Source: Russula earlei (taxonomy: Eukaryota; Basidiomycota; Agaricomycetes; Russulales; Russulaceae). Taken from it: a stretch of 42,536 nucleotides of DNA. Shown piece after piece: positions 22,204 to 33,053 of this stretch; positions within the stretch are counted from its first letter, which is position 1; the number at the start of each line of letters is the position of its first letter. A program made the translations under genes and the position numbers. The notes under the pieces were generated by a model, which saw only the letters and a program-made list of their open reading frames with translations, ran no database searches and was not told the origin of the DNA. The stretch covers positions 1 to 42,536 of the forward strand of contig JAGFNK010000447.1 in assembly GCA_025769875.1 (NCBI GenBank), written 5' to 3'.

Positions 22204-22870
22204 GCAACATATTTGTCAAGTTTGGGCGCAGTAAGACAAGTTCCACATTCTCAAGGAAATGAAGGATGAGAACATTGTGCTCACAATGCCCAAGTCAAGG
22301 TGAACAGTCTGTTTGTGGATGAATTTGGGATTCTGAATATTCATTGGCACTGCAAACACTTTATCGAGGACTCAAAGCATAATCATAATTTCACACTTTC
22401 GCTGTGAGCCCCGTCCTCCCAAATCGGCAGCTTTATTGTTCACAGATTTAGCACCCAGTGTTTGTTAGGTACACAAATGGTCGTGAAAGTCAACCCAACC
22501 GGTCGAACGGGTTGCTTGTCAACTGAGCTGAACCTTAAAAAATATTTTCATGTAGGTGGCTCTCTATGCTGGTTTGCCTGTTACTGCGCTCGGTTGATAA
22601 GAACATTCTTTTCGTTTTGCTTTCCTGGGATTTCCCCTGCTTCAGGCACCCTATCCCGTTATCTGTGGTTGCTCCCTTCGTGGTTTTGTTTTTGCGAGCT
22701 GTGGATGGATGAGCTGCGTTCCGCGTCCGGTCGCTCCCCTCTTATCTTCTCACCGGCCCTGTGCAGAGGAAAACAATGACCAGATGGGACATTCTATGCA
22801 AGCAAGCGCCCGTGGGCATGGACCCTGTTCGTAACCCAAGAGAGGGGAGACGCCGCCGAGGGGGCGAAAA
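22204..22870. other. Transition from repeat to gene-bearing DNA
   Basis: CpG frequency returns to normal from about 22,400 onward. No coding chain was resolved. It presumably contains the upstream region of the next hypothetical gene. Confidence 0.4.
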
Positions 22871-23580
22871 ATGGCGCGACGGAGGGGGTTACAGAGCCTG
22901 CACAGTTTGGAGGATGCCGTACGCATTCCTGCCGACCATGGGAATCCCATTCTTATTAGCCTGGGCCGCACTTCGGCGCGCAAGGTTTATCATCAGTGAG
23001 TCATATGGTGACCGCTTGGCCACATTACTTTCGTAAATCGTTCAACCAGGCGCGTTGCGCGAATCACGTAACGGCAGGATATGACACCGACAATAAACCT
23101 TCCCCGCTCGCGGAAACCCACCTGTCATTGACCCTAAATACCTCATTCATGTGGGTCTCGTCTGCTGGCCCGATTATCACCATTCATCCTTGGCACCTTT
23201 TCGCGCCACGAAGGGCATCTAAACCTCATGCTTCACCCAATGCGGCAATATGCGAATTCGGAACCCGTGGGACGTCGGGTATGTTGGATGTTGGAGATAC
23301 GTTGCGTCTCAGTGTGGACCGCTCCTTCTCCGAAACTGTCTTCCAACCAAATTATAGCTTTAATGAAGAAGCCATCGGGCTTGGGCCGTTTGGGACACCA
23401 TTCTGGCAGGCAATCGAAGAGATTAACAAGAGCACATGGTACATAGACTCGGGTGTCACCCGCCGCAGCTCCATGGCTTTGTGGATGTCTCGAAATGCAG
23501 CATCACTCGTAGCTCAAACAGACGTGTTGACGGCATGGTATCGAATCATTCCAGTGGGCCAGCTTCCCCCCAAACCTTAA
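22871..23580 (+). CDS. Hypothetical protein, two exons proposed
   Basis: I do not recognise this protein. The best model starts at ATG 22871 (MARRRGLQSLHSLEDAV), ends exon 1 at 22984, removes a 65-nt intron (22985-23049, GTTTAT...CCAG) and continues in frame to TAA 23578-23580, giving 214 aa. The second exon is a long open frame with normal CpG, containing FGTRGTSGMLDVGDTLRLS, the AIGLGPFGTPFWQAIEEIN segment and a C-terminal WYRIIPVGQLPPKP. No signal peptide or membrane span is obvious in this model. The donor is weaker than the usual GTNNGT. An alternative donor GTGAGT at 22996 gives stops in exon 2 with both nearby acceptors. It is convergent with arp8, whose stop is 249 bp downstream. Exon 2 is more certain than exon 1. 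Confidence 0.45.
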
Positions 23581-23828
23581 GTCGCATATTCAACTTATTG
23601 CACTCATAGATTATACGTAATATGAATCTTGCGAAATCAAAATCATATAATTGGGGAGAGAACTTGCTGCGCAATCGTTGCGTACTTCGATGTGCGTGAT
23701 TGAGACACGCTCAGAAGAATCGAGAAAGCGCTCCTCTTGTCTCAGAACATATGACTTAAAAATAGCTTAATGCAAAGGTCTGGTTGTTTCAGCACAACGC
23801 TCATGCTCACTCGCCGACAGGAAGTGAG

Positions 23829-26490
23829 TTATAATAAGTAGAAGCAGCGTTCGCGAAGACCCCGTATCCCTAGGAGGTCCTGGACGAATATGTAAGCGCT
23901 TAGGGATGGAAGGACATATATTGTAGCTTTCAAAGCTTACCCATTCGGCGGCGGTCAACCAGAGGTCCGAGACGCCATCCATTTTCCCAAGAACTGCGGC
24001 GCCCTTCCACACAAGGACACGCGGATCAACACCTTTAGGTGGGGGGATGATCTGTACTTTGTCCATATTTGACACCAATGGCGTTGCAATAGCCTGCAAT
24101 CTGATGGACAAGGTATGAGCCACAAAACCAAAGTATACAAGAGCAGACGGGCCTGCTTTCGAGCGCGTGTGAGACGCCGGGTATCAGTGCCGTTCCGCCC
24201 ACGACGAGTACTGCCTGTAGATACTTGCGAATCTTCTCATCTCCACCTGCTGCGCGTGCGCTGTTGAAGATTGCGACATCCATCGGCAACTTGCTTGCCT
24301 CGAACGCGATATCGAGATTGAAGCCACCCGCCGACGCGTTCCCGGCGCCTTCACCCGCTCCAGGGCTCGGCGCAGCAGTTTCGGGGACGGTTTCATCAGC
24401 GCCGACTGTTGATGATGGCAGCGCTGGCGTTGGTGCTTTCGACGAAGCCTCCCCCTCGATGGGGGTATCCGAGGCGGATGTCTCCTCCGATTTTACCGGG
24501 GCGGGTGCTTCTGATGGCACGTCTCCAGGTTGTGCTGCAACTGCGGTATTGAGTGGGGTCTGCTGGCCCGATGCTGGTGCGTCCTGGTTTTGCGACTGCG
24601 CAGTGGCGTTTTCTAGAGCCGCAAGGTTCCTAGGAGCGAAGAGGTGCTGAGTTGAGATTATCATGGCTTGGGTCTACGGGATCAGCATCAGCGCCACCGC
24701 CACATCCGCAGCCCAGTCAAGAGCAACGAACGTATTTCTCCATCAGTGCATCGCGTGGTTCGCGTATATCGACGATCTCCTCTGAAACACCCGGATCCTG
24801 TGATGGTCGCACACCCTGCTTTATTTCATCGAAGTCGATCATACGGGGTTCAAAGAGGCACTACACGGACGTGATGTGTCGAGCACATGGGACAACCAGA
24901 ACGAGACTTACCATGGGCGCGAGAATAATTTCATCATAAGCACGTAAGCCGTACTTCTCAGCTGGTCTCCTTGGTCGCCGTACAACAAAGTCATAAAGAT
25001 TGAGTGCGACATTCTCCTGTAAGCCTGCCACGTCAACGAATAATAACCGAAGGGGTTCGCTGCAGATTCTAGTCTCACCTCTGTTAGAGTACATAGTCGG
25101 CTTTTCAGATCCTCCATTACGTTCCAATCGTAGGATCGAGCTAGATCTATATCCCTATATGGGAAACAGATCCTGTCAAGTAGGACATACAGGAACTCGG
25201 TAATATAATCGCCTCCCATATTCAGATAGATCCTGGCAACATCAAAATCAGATCCACTCACAAAGATGGCACAAAAAGTCTCACCTTGTTTCGGGTATGA
25301 TCATACCTTCGTCTACGCAGGCGATACTTACAGTGGTCGCACCGATGTCGACGACACAAGCGCTAGATATGCCTGCACCATACGTAGCAGCCAGTGATTC
25401 CTGACTGGCTCGTTAGCTGTCCCTTACAAAGAAGAACTAAAAATACCTGCTGAACGCACAACTGCTTGAATCCCATACGAACTAGCAACAGTTGAATCAT
25501 CTCGCGGACGTATGGTCGATCATAGTAATCGGGTATCACCAGCACAGCTGAGTAGTCCTTAGATGTGATTCAATATATATGGGCACCAGTATCCCGATAG
25601 AAATATACCTTATACTCCCGAGGACTGATAGCCAGTGAGCCTTGCAACGTTGTCTCGAGAATGGTCTCAATGTCGTCGATAATCATCGGTATTGAGTGGT
25701 AGTCCCTGGTATTGAATTTGGAGCTCAGGATCGGCCACCTCACGAGATACCCTTGCTTCTGGGGATCTGCAAGCCTCAAGGCCTGCCAAAAAAGTACTTC
25801 ATAAATATCAACTAGAAAAACGGGCCGGGGCGGGTGCACCTTCTCCCCAACATAATACGGTTCAGCCGCGACGTCGTGAATCCAGTCCACGCAGAATGGA
25901 TCGTTCTGTTCCGGTATGAGCTCGGGTTTGAGCTGCTCGTTGAACGTCGCGGCCTTGATCGCCGCGTCGGGCGTCACGCGAAGCTTGTAAAATCGCATGC
26001 GGTCACGCAGGGACACCTGAATCACCTCCAACTTTCGTCAAACTGCCATCACGTCACACGCCGTCAGCCTTCAGCGCTCGCGTTCGGAGAAAGGGTAAGC
26101 GGGTGGGGTTGAACGCACGGGATCGTCGGACCCGCGGACCACTGCGTATTCGTCGTTGTTGGCCGGCGGTGGAGGCGGTGCGCGGGCGCGACCCTTACGG
26201 GGGCGCGAGATTCCCTCGAGAAACGTAGGGGCGGGGGCGTTGATGGTCTTCCGCGCGATGACATTAGGTACGGTTACGGGCGTGACGTCGGACGCGCGGC
26301 CCACACGCAAATATCGCGAACCCGGGTGAATAACGACGACGTGCGAACCACGGCGGCCCTGCTCGGGATCATCCACGTCCATTAGTACATCGAATGCATT
26401 CCGTATTTGTGCGAAGGGTGAGACTCTACACGTACCTCTGGTGGGGGTTCGTCCGCGGTGGCTTTGCTCCGTGTTGCTTTCCGGCCCCAT
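23829..26490 (-). CDS. arp8: Actin-related protein 8 (INO80 complex subunit)
   Basis: Arp8 is a nuclear actin-fold subunit of the INO80 chromatin remodeller that binds nucleosomal and linker DNA. Ten exons give 713 aa: 26490-26119, 26031-25609, 25557-25447, 25400-25285, 25232-25079, 25016-24912, 24860-24732, 24673-24153, 24100-23941 and 23879-23829. Family landmarks in order are VVVIHPGSRYLRVGRAS, SLRDRMRFYKLRV, VLVIPDYYDR, ESLAATYGAG, ACVVDIGATTVS, YLNMGGDYITE, LARSYDW, LFEPRMIDFDE, an Ala/Pro/Ser-rich insert in exon 8, VVGGTALIPG, PRVLVWKGAAVLGKMD and RGLRERCFYLL. All junctions are in phase. Intron 8 (24101-24152) uses a GC donor. Intron 1 needs an AAG acceptor. The start could instead be the in-frame ATG at 26382. 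Confidence 0.93.
24101..24152 (-). other. GC-AG intron in arp8
   Basis: A 52-nt intron runs from GCCCGT to CATCAG. Splicing here joins ESR to LQAIATPLV, the exact family sequence. GT donors downstream either change the frame or lose conserved residues. Confidence 0.75.
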
Positions 26491-26949
26491 ATGGTGTTCG
26501 TCTCCGACTTGAGATACGACGTGCTCACATGCTTTGGATTGGGTCTAGAGGTCGATTTGGCAAATAAGCTATCGTATGAGCAACAGGTACATACTGTAGA
26601 GGCACATGAAATGCCGTGTAGCGCATGCCTTGCGACTCATCACGTTTAACGTTGGGGATACCCCGCGGCATTCTTTGGGACGCTTTGCTACGCTTGGGAG
26701 CTGCAACGTGGCTTTCCGAGGGAGTTGGTGGGATGTGTGAACAGGTTCTGGTGGCGAGGTGGCTGCGTCTGGAGAGCGATCGCTTTCATTATAATGTCAA
26801 AATTCGATAATATCGACTTGGTGGCTGCGCTCAATGATGGCTCCATACACAAAACACAAGAACAAATTGTCCACTGGCACTGGCAAATACATAAGTGATT
26901 GATGCTGAACACACTCTACCAACTAAAACGTGTGCGAAAAAAACGATGC
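26491..26949. other. Intergenic between two minus-strand genes
   Basis: It should hold the arp8 promoter and the 3' UTR of the next gene. No TATA box or gene was recognised. Confidence 0.5.
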
Positions 26950-29327
26950 CTATGCTCGCAATCGTCCAAAAAATGACTTGAGCGGACTCGATAATCGGTG
27001 CTTGCGTCCCCCACTGGCACCCTCGCCGCCTAAAGTACGGCTTGCAGTATTCTCGTCGACGACCTCTGTGTGCCTTCTCGATCGCCTCTGCATACGCGAT
27101 GCGAGAGGACTGTTCTCCTTCTCTTTATCTCTGTCACGCTCCCTGACATTCGGCGAGAGTGTCTTTTCTACGCGAGAATTACCAGAGGATAGTAGAGAGT
27201 TGCCAAACAAGCCCGGAGTGACAGAGTGCGTCGGTGAGTTGAACATCGAACCGCGCAAATTAAGAGTCTGAGAGGGTGTCTGCTGAACAGAATCACGCTG
27301 ATTCACAGTGAAGCTGGGAGAATTTTCCTCTGAGTCTGGGGCTGGATAAGGCAGTCCTGATGGTGTCCGGACCTCCGAATCTTCAGCTACAAAGCAAGCA
27401 CGCAGCGGAGATGGTTGAGGAGACGGGAAACCCCCAGTCCCTTTCGGCGTACTCGTATGTAGTTGGCTTGCCGATAGCACACTACCCTTGGCGTCGTTTG
27501 GCCTCGGCATGTCAGCAAAGCGGACACTCTTCGCGTGCTTCAATATCCCAGGAGGACGTTGGATTGAGGATTCGACCTTCGGATACTTAGGAGAGTCAAG
27601 TGCAAGTGCGCCCACGTGATGGGGAGTGATGGGAGAATGTGGTCTAAGAGGCTCCGGCAGACGAGGGTTAGAGTGCAGATGTGGTACATATCTCGTAGTT
27701 CCAATGTTTGGTGTAGTCCGGCGCAAATCTCTTGCAGCCCTCGTGTTATGCCTGGGTGTAACGAGGTCAGTGCGGGGGGCGGAACTCGACTTTGCACGAT
27801 TATTTAGTGGAGACGCTGCAGGGGGGACTGAAGCACGCCGCACTTGGCTTGTTTGAATTGCTGAACCGATGTTCGATGTGAGAGACTTCCTTATGGAAGA
27901 AGCTTGTTTCTTGCGATATTTTTCCTTCCTTGGCGTTCTATCTTGTGCGTGTTCCCCATAGCGCGACATCAAATCATGTGCAAATGCCCAATCGTCCTCG
28001 CTGACGCTTGGGACAATGTCTGAGGATGCCGCTGAAAGTGAATTCACTGAAGGTGGTCTCTCTGACAGAAAAGAGCTGGATTCCGCGGGTGACGAAACTT
28101 TCAGGCTAGCAGCTTGAGACCGCAATGTACTGATCATGTCACTGATGGGGAGAGACTCGGCGTCGCATTGCGCATTCGATGAAGTAAGTCGGAAATGTGG
28201 CGAATATGCAGATGGTGTACCAAGGAATGCCGTGGGGATGCTTGGGTATTCCTCGGTCGCATGCCGTGGTGAGCGTAGCGTAAGGGAAGCAAGCATCTTC
28301 TGTCCACGCCGGATGGCAAGAGGCTCAGGGGCATGTGTAGGGCCTTCAGGAGAACCGGGAAATGATATCGCAATGGTAGCAGTCGAGGTAGATACCTTGA
28401 TAGCGGGCAGAGGCAGAGGCGGGGCATCATTTAATGCATCGGATTGAGCAGACTCGATTCCGGCGACAGCGTCGACACGCTGTGACTCGTGGCGACGTTT
28501 CATAAATTCTGTACTTATATAGCTTGGCGGAACACCAAGAGACCAGCGACGTAGTTTCCCGCGCACGTGGAGAGGCGGAAACATCATCGGAATGTTTGAT
28601 GGCGTGCAGTCTGCCACACGGGCGTGCGTACTGTGCGAGGCACAGCGACGAAGCGGACGTGACCGAGAGGGTGAGTCGGGGGGCTCGATGGGTTTCAAGG
28701 TAACATCCCGTCGAGCTTCACCGGAAGCAGATAGCAAGTGTGTGTCGATGTCGATGGGACCGTGGCGCTCACGGAGACAGCTCCGAAGATATGACGGAGG
28801 AAAGCAGGAACCCTCAGGGACCCAGACATAAGCAGGTTTCTCACGAGGGGGAGACCAAGGTAATATATCAGGGGGGGTTGATCTGGGAACGGCGGACTAC
28901 AGAACTAATCAGTACAATGGCCCGACAACGGGCCAATGCTCACAATCCAGGTCTGTAACGCCGGTTTGAGTCGTGCGACGTTCTTAAGGCGTTCTGGCGT
29001 GGGAGATGATACGAGTACATTGGCATGCCTCCTATTGGGGCGGTTGCCCTTTGGAAGGGCAAGAGTGGCCATGAGCGACAGGAAGACAGGTTGAGTCCGT
29101 TTCCGTCGAGGTGTAGTCGAGGGGCATGGCGGAACCTTGATGAGTTCGAGACCGCAACGAGGCAAGGAATCAAGGCTGTGCGAAGGCAAAAGCAGAGAAG
29201 GATAGTTATCAAGATGCGGGATATTGTCGAGGTTGAACGAATCGGTTGAGGAGCGCGAAGATAGGATTCCCGAAGGTGCAAAGGAGATTGAGTCCTCAGA
29301 ACTGTCCAACCAGAAAGAGGCTGACAT
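26950..29327 (-). CDS. Hypothetical Ser/Pro-rich disordered protein
   Basis: I do not recognise a named family. There are two exons: 29327-28944 (ATG just after an in-frame TAG) and 28896-26950. They are joined by a 47-nt GTGAGC...GTAG intron at 28897-28943 in phase 0, giving 776 aa. The N-terminal part has REKPAYVWVPEGSCFPPSYL, which looks like a short ordered patch. Most of the rest is low-complexity Ser, Pro and Arg, with many SP/TP sites such as SPSRSRP and SPLKSFF. The C-terminus is basic (KHRLSSPLKSFFGRLRA). There is no signal peptide or membrane span. The composition suggests a phosphoregulated scaffold or nuclear protein, which is only inference. It shares the strand with arp8 and sits about 460 bp upstream of it. 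Confidence 0.8.
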
Positions 29328-29518
29328 CCTCAATAGTGCCAGTCTCTAGGTGCATGGGCGACGGACAAGAGCAACTATAGATCGTGTCGGAGTAAGCAGC
29401 AGTCCGCATAGTCACCGCGACAAACGAACGGGGCGGGGGAGGCTGACAATTGCCGAGGGAGCTTTCCATCCAAGTGATAGCAAGTTTGTGTGGGCCCTGA
29501 CCCAACCCATTTTATATT

Positions 29519-29601
29519 GGCCTGGTGGTCTAGTAGTATGATTCCTTCTTAGGGCGGAGGTCATTTGGAGGAGGTCCCGGGTTCAATTCCCGGCCAGGCC
29601 C
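29519..29601 (+). tRNA. tRNA-Pro (AGG) with an 11-nt intron
   Basis: The acceptor stem GGCCTGG (29519-29525) pairs with CCAGGCC (29594-29600), with discriminator C at 29601. The anticodon AGG is at 29551-29553. The 5' anticodon stem CCTTC pairs with GGAGG at 29567-29571, leaving 11 nt (29555-29565) as an intron at the canonical place one base after the anticodon. The T arm is CCGGG-TTCAATT-CCCGG. Without the intron the molecule is 72 nt. A first GGAGG inside the intron could mispair with the stem. The B box GGTTCAATTCC is present. Confidence 0.93.
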
Positions 29602-29605
29602 TGTA

Positions 29606-29610
29606 TTTTT
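29606..29610 (+). terminator. Pol III terminator
   Basis: A run of five T residues begins 5 nt after the tRNA 3' end, enough for RNA polymerase III termination. Confidence 0.75.
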
Positions 29611-29832
29611 GTGAGTCATGTTGTTTAGTTTTTATTTTTATGTTGTTCTTTGGGTTAGTACGGCAACATTACGCAGCAGGCAAGTGCGTATTGAGTTGAG
29701 ATATGTCGATATGTGGCTGTGCAACGTACGGCATGACACAGCCTCTCCGTATTCCCTCCAGCCGATCCACGCAGCAGTTCGGCCGTGGCGCACTCGACGT
29801 GTTCCTGTACAGCATCTGACTCGAGTATAATA

Positions 29833-30240
29833 ACACGACAGGCAAGAAGGGATAAGTTGACTCTGCTTATAGTCAACTCAGTGGATAATAAAAGTAAAAT
29901 ATTTCAAGTGCTGAGTAGCGTCTGTTGCGGCCACAAATTATATTACATAAGTAATGACCTTAGTTGAGCATGAAAAATGTGACAAAAAAGGTTAAATATG
30001 GAGAGTCTACTCATTCCGGCACAACTTTTAGCCAGGCTAGGGTAAATGTTGTGCCGGAATGAGTAGACTCTCCATATTTAACCTTTTTTGTCACATTTTT
30101 CGTGCTCAACTAAGGTCATTACTTATGTAATATAATTTGTGGCCACAACAGAGCCTACTCAACACTTGAAATATTTTACTTTTATTGTCCACTGAGTTGA
30201 CTATAAGCAGAGTCGACTTATCCCTTCCTGCCCGTCGTGT
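29833..30240. repeat. Large inverted repeat, 193-bp arms
   Basis: The left arm 29833-30025 and right arm 30048-30240 are reverse complements at about 184 of 193 positions, with no indels, around a 22-bp spacer (30026-30047). The spacer itself has a small TAGCC-A-GGCTA hairpin. Most differences are transitions. The ends are ACACGAC...GTCGTGT. No target duplication is obvious. A transcript would fold into a dsRNA of nearly 200 bp. It lies between tRNA-Pro and the first DUF7330-like gene, whose ATG is 53 bp away. Confidence 0.95.
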
Positions 30241-30293
30241 AATGGGTCACTTCACTGGCAACCGACCACCGCTTCTTCCTCCTTCCTCTAAAT

Positions 30294-31411
30294 ATGATTC
30301 TTGAACATCCTCTCCTACCTTCCATAAACAAAGAAGTTGGCGTCTACAAGCGAGTATGCTCGCCGTTGTCGTTACAACAGAGGAGATTGCCTTCTGACCT
30401 CTTATTGGCATAGCCCTCCACCGATTCTGAGGAAGAAGGTCCCCCTCCTGCGTACTCACGGGCGCCCATGACTGCGACCACCCCTCCCGCGAGGATTCCG
30501 GCACTCTCAAGAAACAGAAACAGACAAGCAGTAGCGCCATTTAGCGCCGCGCCAATCAATGGCTTGTCATTGTACACGAAACGAGAAGACATAACAGGTA
30601 AGTTTCAACGGGCCCTAGCGCTGTGAAAAACCGCTCAAACGCCGGACAGGCTCTTGGACAATCGATCCTCTGGCTCCCCTCTTTCCCGAGCAGAACCTTG
30701 TACAAATGTTCCTCGACGGTCAATCAAAAAAGAAGTGCCGTCGCGCTCGCTCCTCAAAGACGGCACCCCTGAGTGCGACGTTCAGCTCCCGTCATGGCAG
30801 CATACAAGCAGCGCTGCGCGTTCTCGGAGACTCGTTGGACCGTTCGATTGCCACAATCCGCGCGGAGTCGCGGAAAGGAAACGTCGTTCTTAATCTTGTC
30901 AGTCGTGATAACTTTTGCATGGCGTTGCATTGTTCTTACCCGGCTTAGGTCTCTATCACCCCTATGAGGACGGTACACATTGATGCATATTCACGCAAAG
31001 GTGCGATGAGCCTCCATCTGTACCACGGCCGCGAGATGACCATGCGACTGATTTTCCGACGATGCAGGCAGCGTCACTCTTCTCGTTCCACGGACTTTCA
31101 GCGGCCTTGTTCAGCTCTCCTCTCGTCATGGCGCAGTGGAGGTGCTTCCTTCCCTAGCAGCCTCCGGCCGTGTGATAAGGACTAAGAATAAAGAAATCAC
31201 CGTTCTCTTGGGCGAGGGCCCGATGCCCGTTGTGGGCTCTGATAGCATCACTGATACCGCTCGGATCTACTCTCGCCATGGGCCTGTGAGGCTGGGGTTT
31301 AGCGGAGAAGACCGCTTGCCTGAGCGCCCCAAGCTAATGGAGCATTGCATGCAATTTGTGCACAGACTCATGGCTCCCTCATCCACAAAGTCCCTCCCCC
31401 AGTATCAGTGA
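30294..31411 (+). CDS. DUF7330-like protein, paralog 1
   Basis: The function is unknown. I recall this repeat-rich beta pattern as the basidiomycete DUF7330 family, from memory only. Five exons give 295 aa: 30294-30353, 30414-30597, 30650-30897, 30949-31000 and 31068-31411, all in phase. Intron 1 has a GTATGC donor and a CTGAC branch site. Features in order are EEGPPPAY (a PPxY motif at residues 31-34), GSWTIDPLAPL, SSRHGSIQAALRV, GNVVLNL, RTVHIDAYSRKGSVTLLVP, LSSRHGAVEVLPSLA and RHGPVRLGFSGED. The repeated (S/R)RHG(S/A)(I/V) strands suggest stacked beta-repeats. There is no signal peptide. Its intron positions are the same as in the paralog at 33054. Confidence 0.85.
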
Positions 31412-33053
31412 CGCAAAATGGACATGTATGATGTTAAACTGTACTACCTTTCCTGCACGGTGCATCGGCCCTCTAATCGGATTTCTTCCCACGTCTGCCG
31501 CTTAGTTGTGTGATTACTTGTTGGCACCCAACCAGAAGGTGGCACTCGTGGCTGAGTCAAGCTGCCGAACAATCCACACTCACACTCGTTCCCAATGCTT
31601 TTATGTGGCCATCGATTAGAATCCGATCGCGACTAGCTGGTAATGGCCAGAGCTGAGACCTGACTGCCATGGGAAAAGTACATATCTCGAATCGGCGCCT
31701 ACCTGGCGTCTGGGTGACCTTAGGCAGAGTAGTGGCGCCGACGAAAGCTTCTCCCTCCCCGTCGGGTGTCGGTGACTATCCCTGCGAGTGGCGACCCCTT
31801 CAATTTTGCCTCTAAAGACTCACAAGGGTTGCAATTCAAAGACTTCAGAGTTGACCGCACACGACTTAATCTGTGCTTTAGTCCAATCACGTTATGCTCA
31901 TCGCTTTCTCCTTGCACTCTAAAGCCGACTTTCGGTTGCGTTCTCTTCTCTGGCTCCAAATATCCCAACTTGACATGATCGATCAGGAGGTGTTGATGAT
32001 CAGGCAGATCGGTGGTGCCGATTGCCCCGGGGTTCAAAGCTATTTTCAAGGGTGCTTCATCGCAACCCTAATGAAGGGTCCTTCAACTGCTCTTCATCTA
32101 TATGAATGGAATCGACCGATCAGCAATCTTCGGTGAACCAAACTGCGTCCTTCCGTTTGAGCGGGCGCCGCCTGTCGTCCGCACATTTATCAAAGCGTTA
32201 TAATTGGCCAGCCATATTCTGGCTGGTGCTGTCAGTATTGTATGTCATCAAGCAGTTGCTGGAGAGCAGTGCATGTAGTCCATACACGCGGTCACTGCGC
32301 ACCTGTTAATGCGCGTTGCGGTGTGCCTTGCGTCCATCCCAGGAATCGGCCCTCTATGCGCTAGAATTACGTTGCAGGACCACCCAAGCGGATTTGAGTT
32401 CACCCGAGAGAAAACACAGGAGTTGGGATTTGTATGGTAACAATCCGGCATTCCCGGTCACCCACTGATAGATTGTACGTACGGACGCAAAGGAGGGGTG
32501 TGTGACATTTGATGATCGAAGTGATAACCGTGCCAGCGAAGCTGATGGGGGACACGTTCCGAATCCGAATCAAAATGGAAGGCAACCGGGAAATGAGCAC
32601 TGTGAGTTTTCCATCGGAAAGAGTCTTCACTCTGGCCTCATTGGCCTCAGTGAGGCCACTGGCAATGAGGCCACTCGAACTACTCATATGGCATATGAGC
32701 AGTTCGAGTGGCAAATGTCATGTCGAGTACGCCGCCATGGGCTGGCGCGCGCTCAAATGAAGTGCTTCGAAGTATATCGAGACCTTGAAACTGGGTAGTT
32801 ACCCTGAACGCTCGGTGTCACCAACGGCAATAATCGTCAATCACACCGTAGCGGATGTTGCCAGAAGCGAAACACACGACCGCAGTACGCACCGCAGCAC
32901 GCAGCATCTCCCGAGTCGTGCCGAATGGCTGTGACGGCGCTAGTTGACGTCTATAAACAGCCCTGTGTTCCATGCTGCTGCACACGTCGTCTTTTTCAAG
33001 GGACGGGGCGCTCCCAGCTGTTTCGCTTCTACCTTGAGTCGTAGCCTCCTGTG
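31412..33053. other. Intergenic spacer between the two paralogs
   Basis: No gene could be supported. Open frames at 32049-31720 (-) and 32502-32798 (+) lack introns, known motifs and homology to the neighbours. A pair of strong palindromes lies at 32634-32711. Confidence 0.45.
32634..32711. repeat. Two adjacent hairpins
   Basis: The first has outer arms GGCCTCATTG (32634-32643) and CAATGAGGCC (32663-32672), enclosing GGCCTCA-G-TGAGGCC (32643-32657). The second has 20-bp arms 32671-32690 and 32692-32711 (CCACTCGAAC... and ...GTTCGAGTGG) with one mismatch and a 1-bp spacer. They share the junction GGCC and could extrude as cruciforms. Confidence 0.85.

Noticed and set aside
24908..25261. Continuous 117-codon frame reading through two arp8 introns
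   Set aside because: Residues NPFGYYSLTWQAYRR come from intron 5 (25017-25078). Splicing gives CTLTE followed by ENVALNLYDF, which fits the Arp8 family better.
30247..30592. Minus-strand frame with a hydrophobic stretch (ACLFLFLESAGILAGGVVAV)
   Set aside because: It is antisense to exons 1-2 of the DUF7330-like gene, whose exon chain, phases and paralogy explain the sequence.
31720..32049. Minus-strand frame of 109 codons between the paralogs
   Set aside because: No recognisable domain, start context or partner exon, and the length is within chance for this composition.
32502..32798. Possible small gene on + (MMIEVITVPAKLMGD...)
   Set aside because: Two frames and the opposite strand are all open, and the frame runs through the palindromes at 32634-32711. 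There is no motif or intron support.
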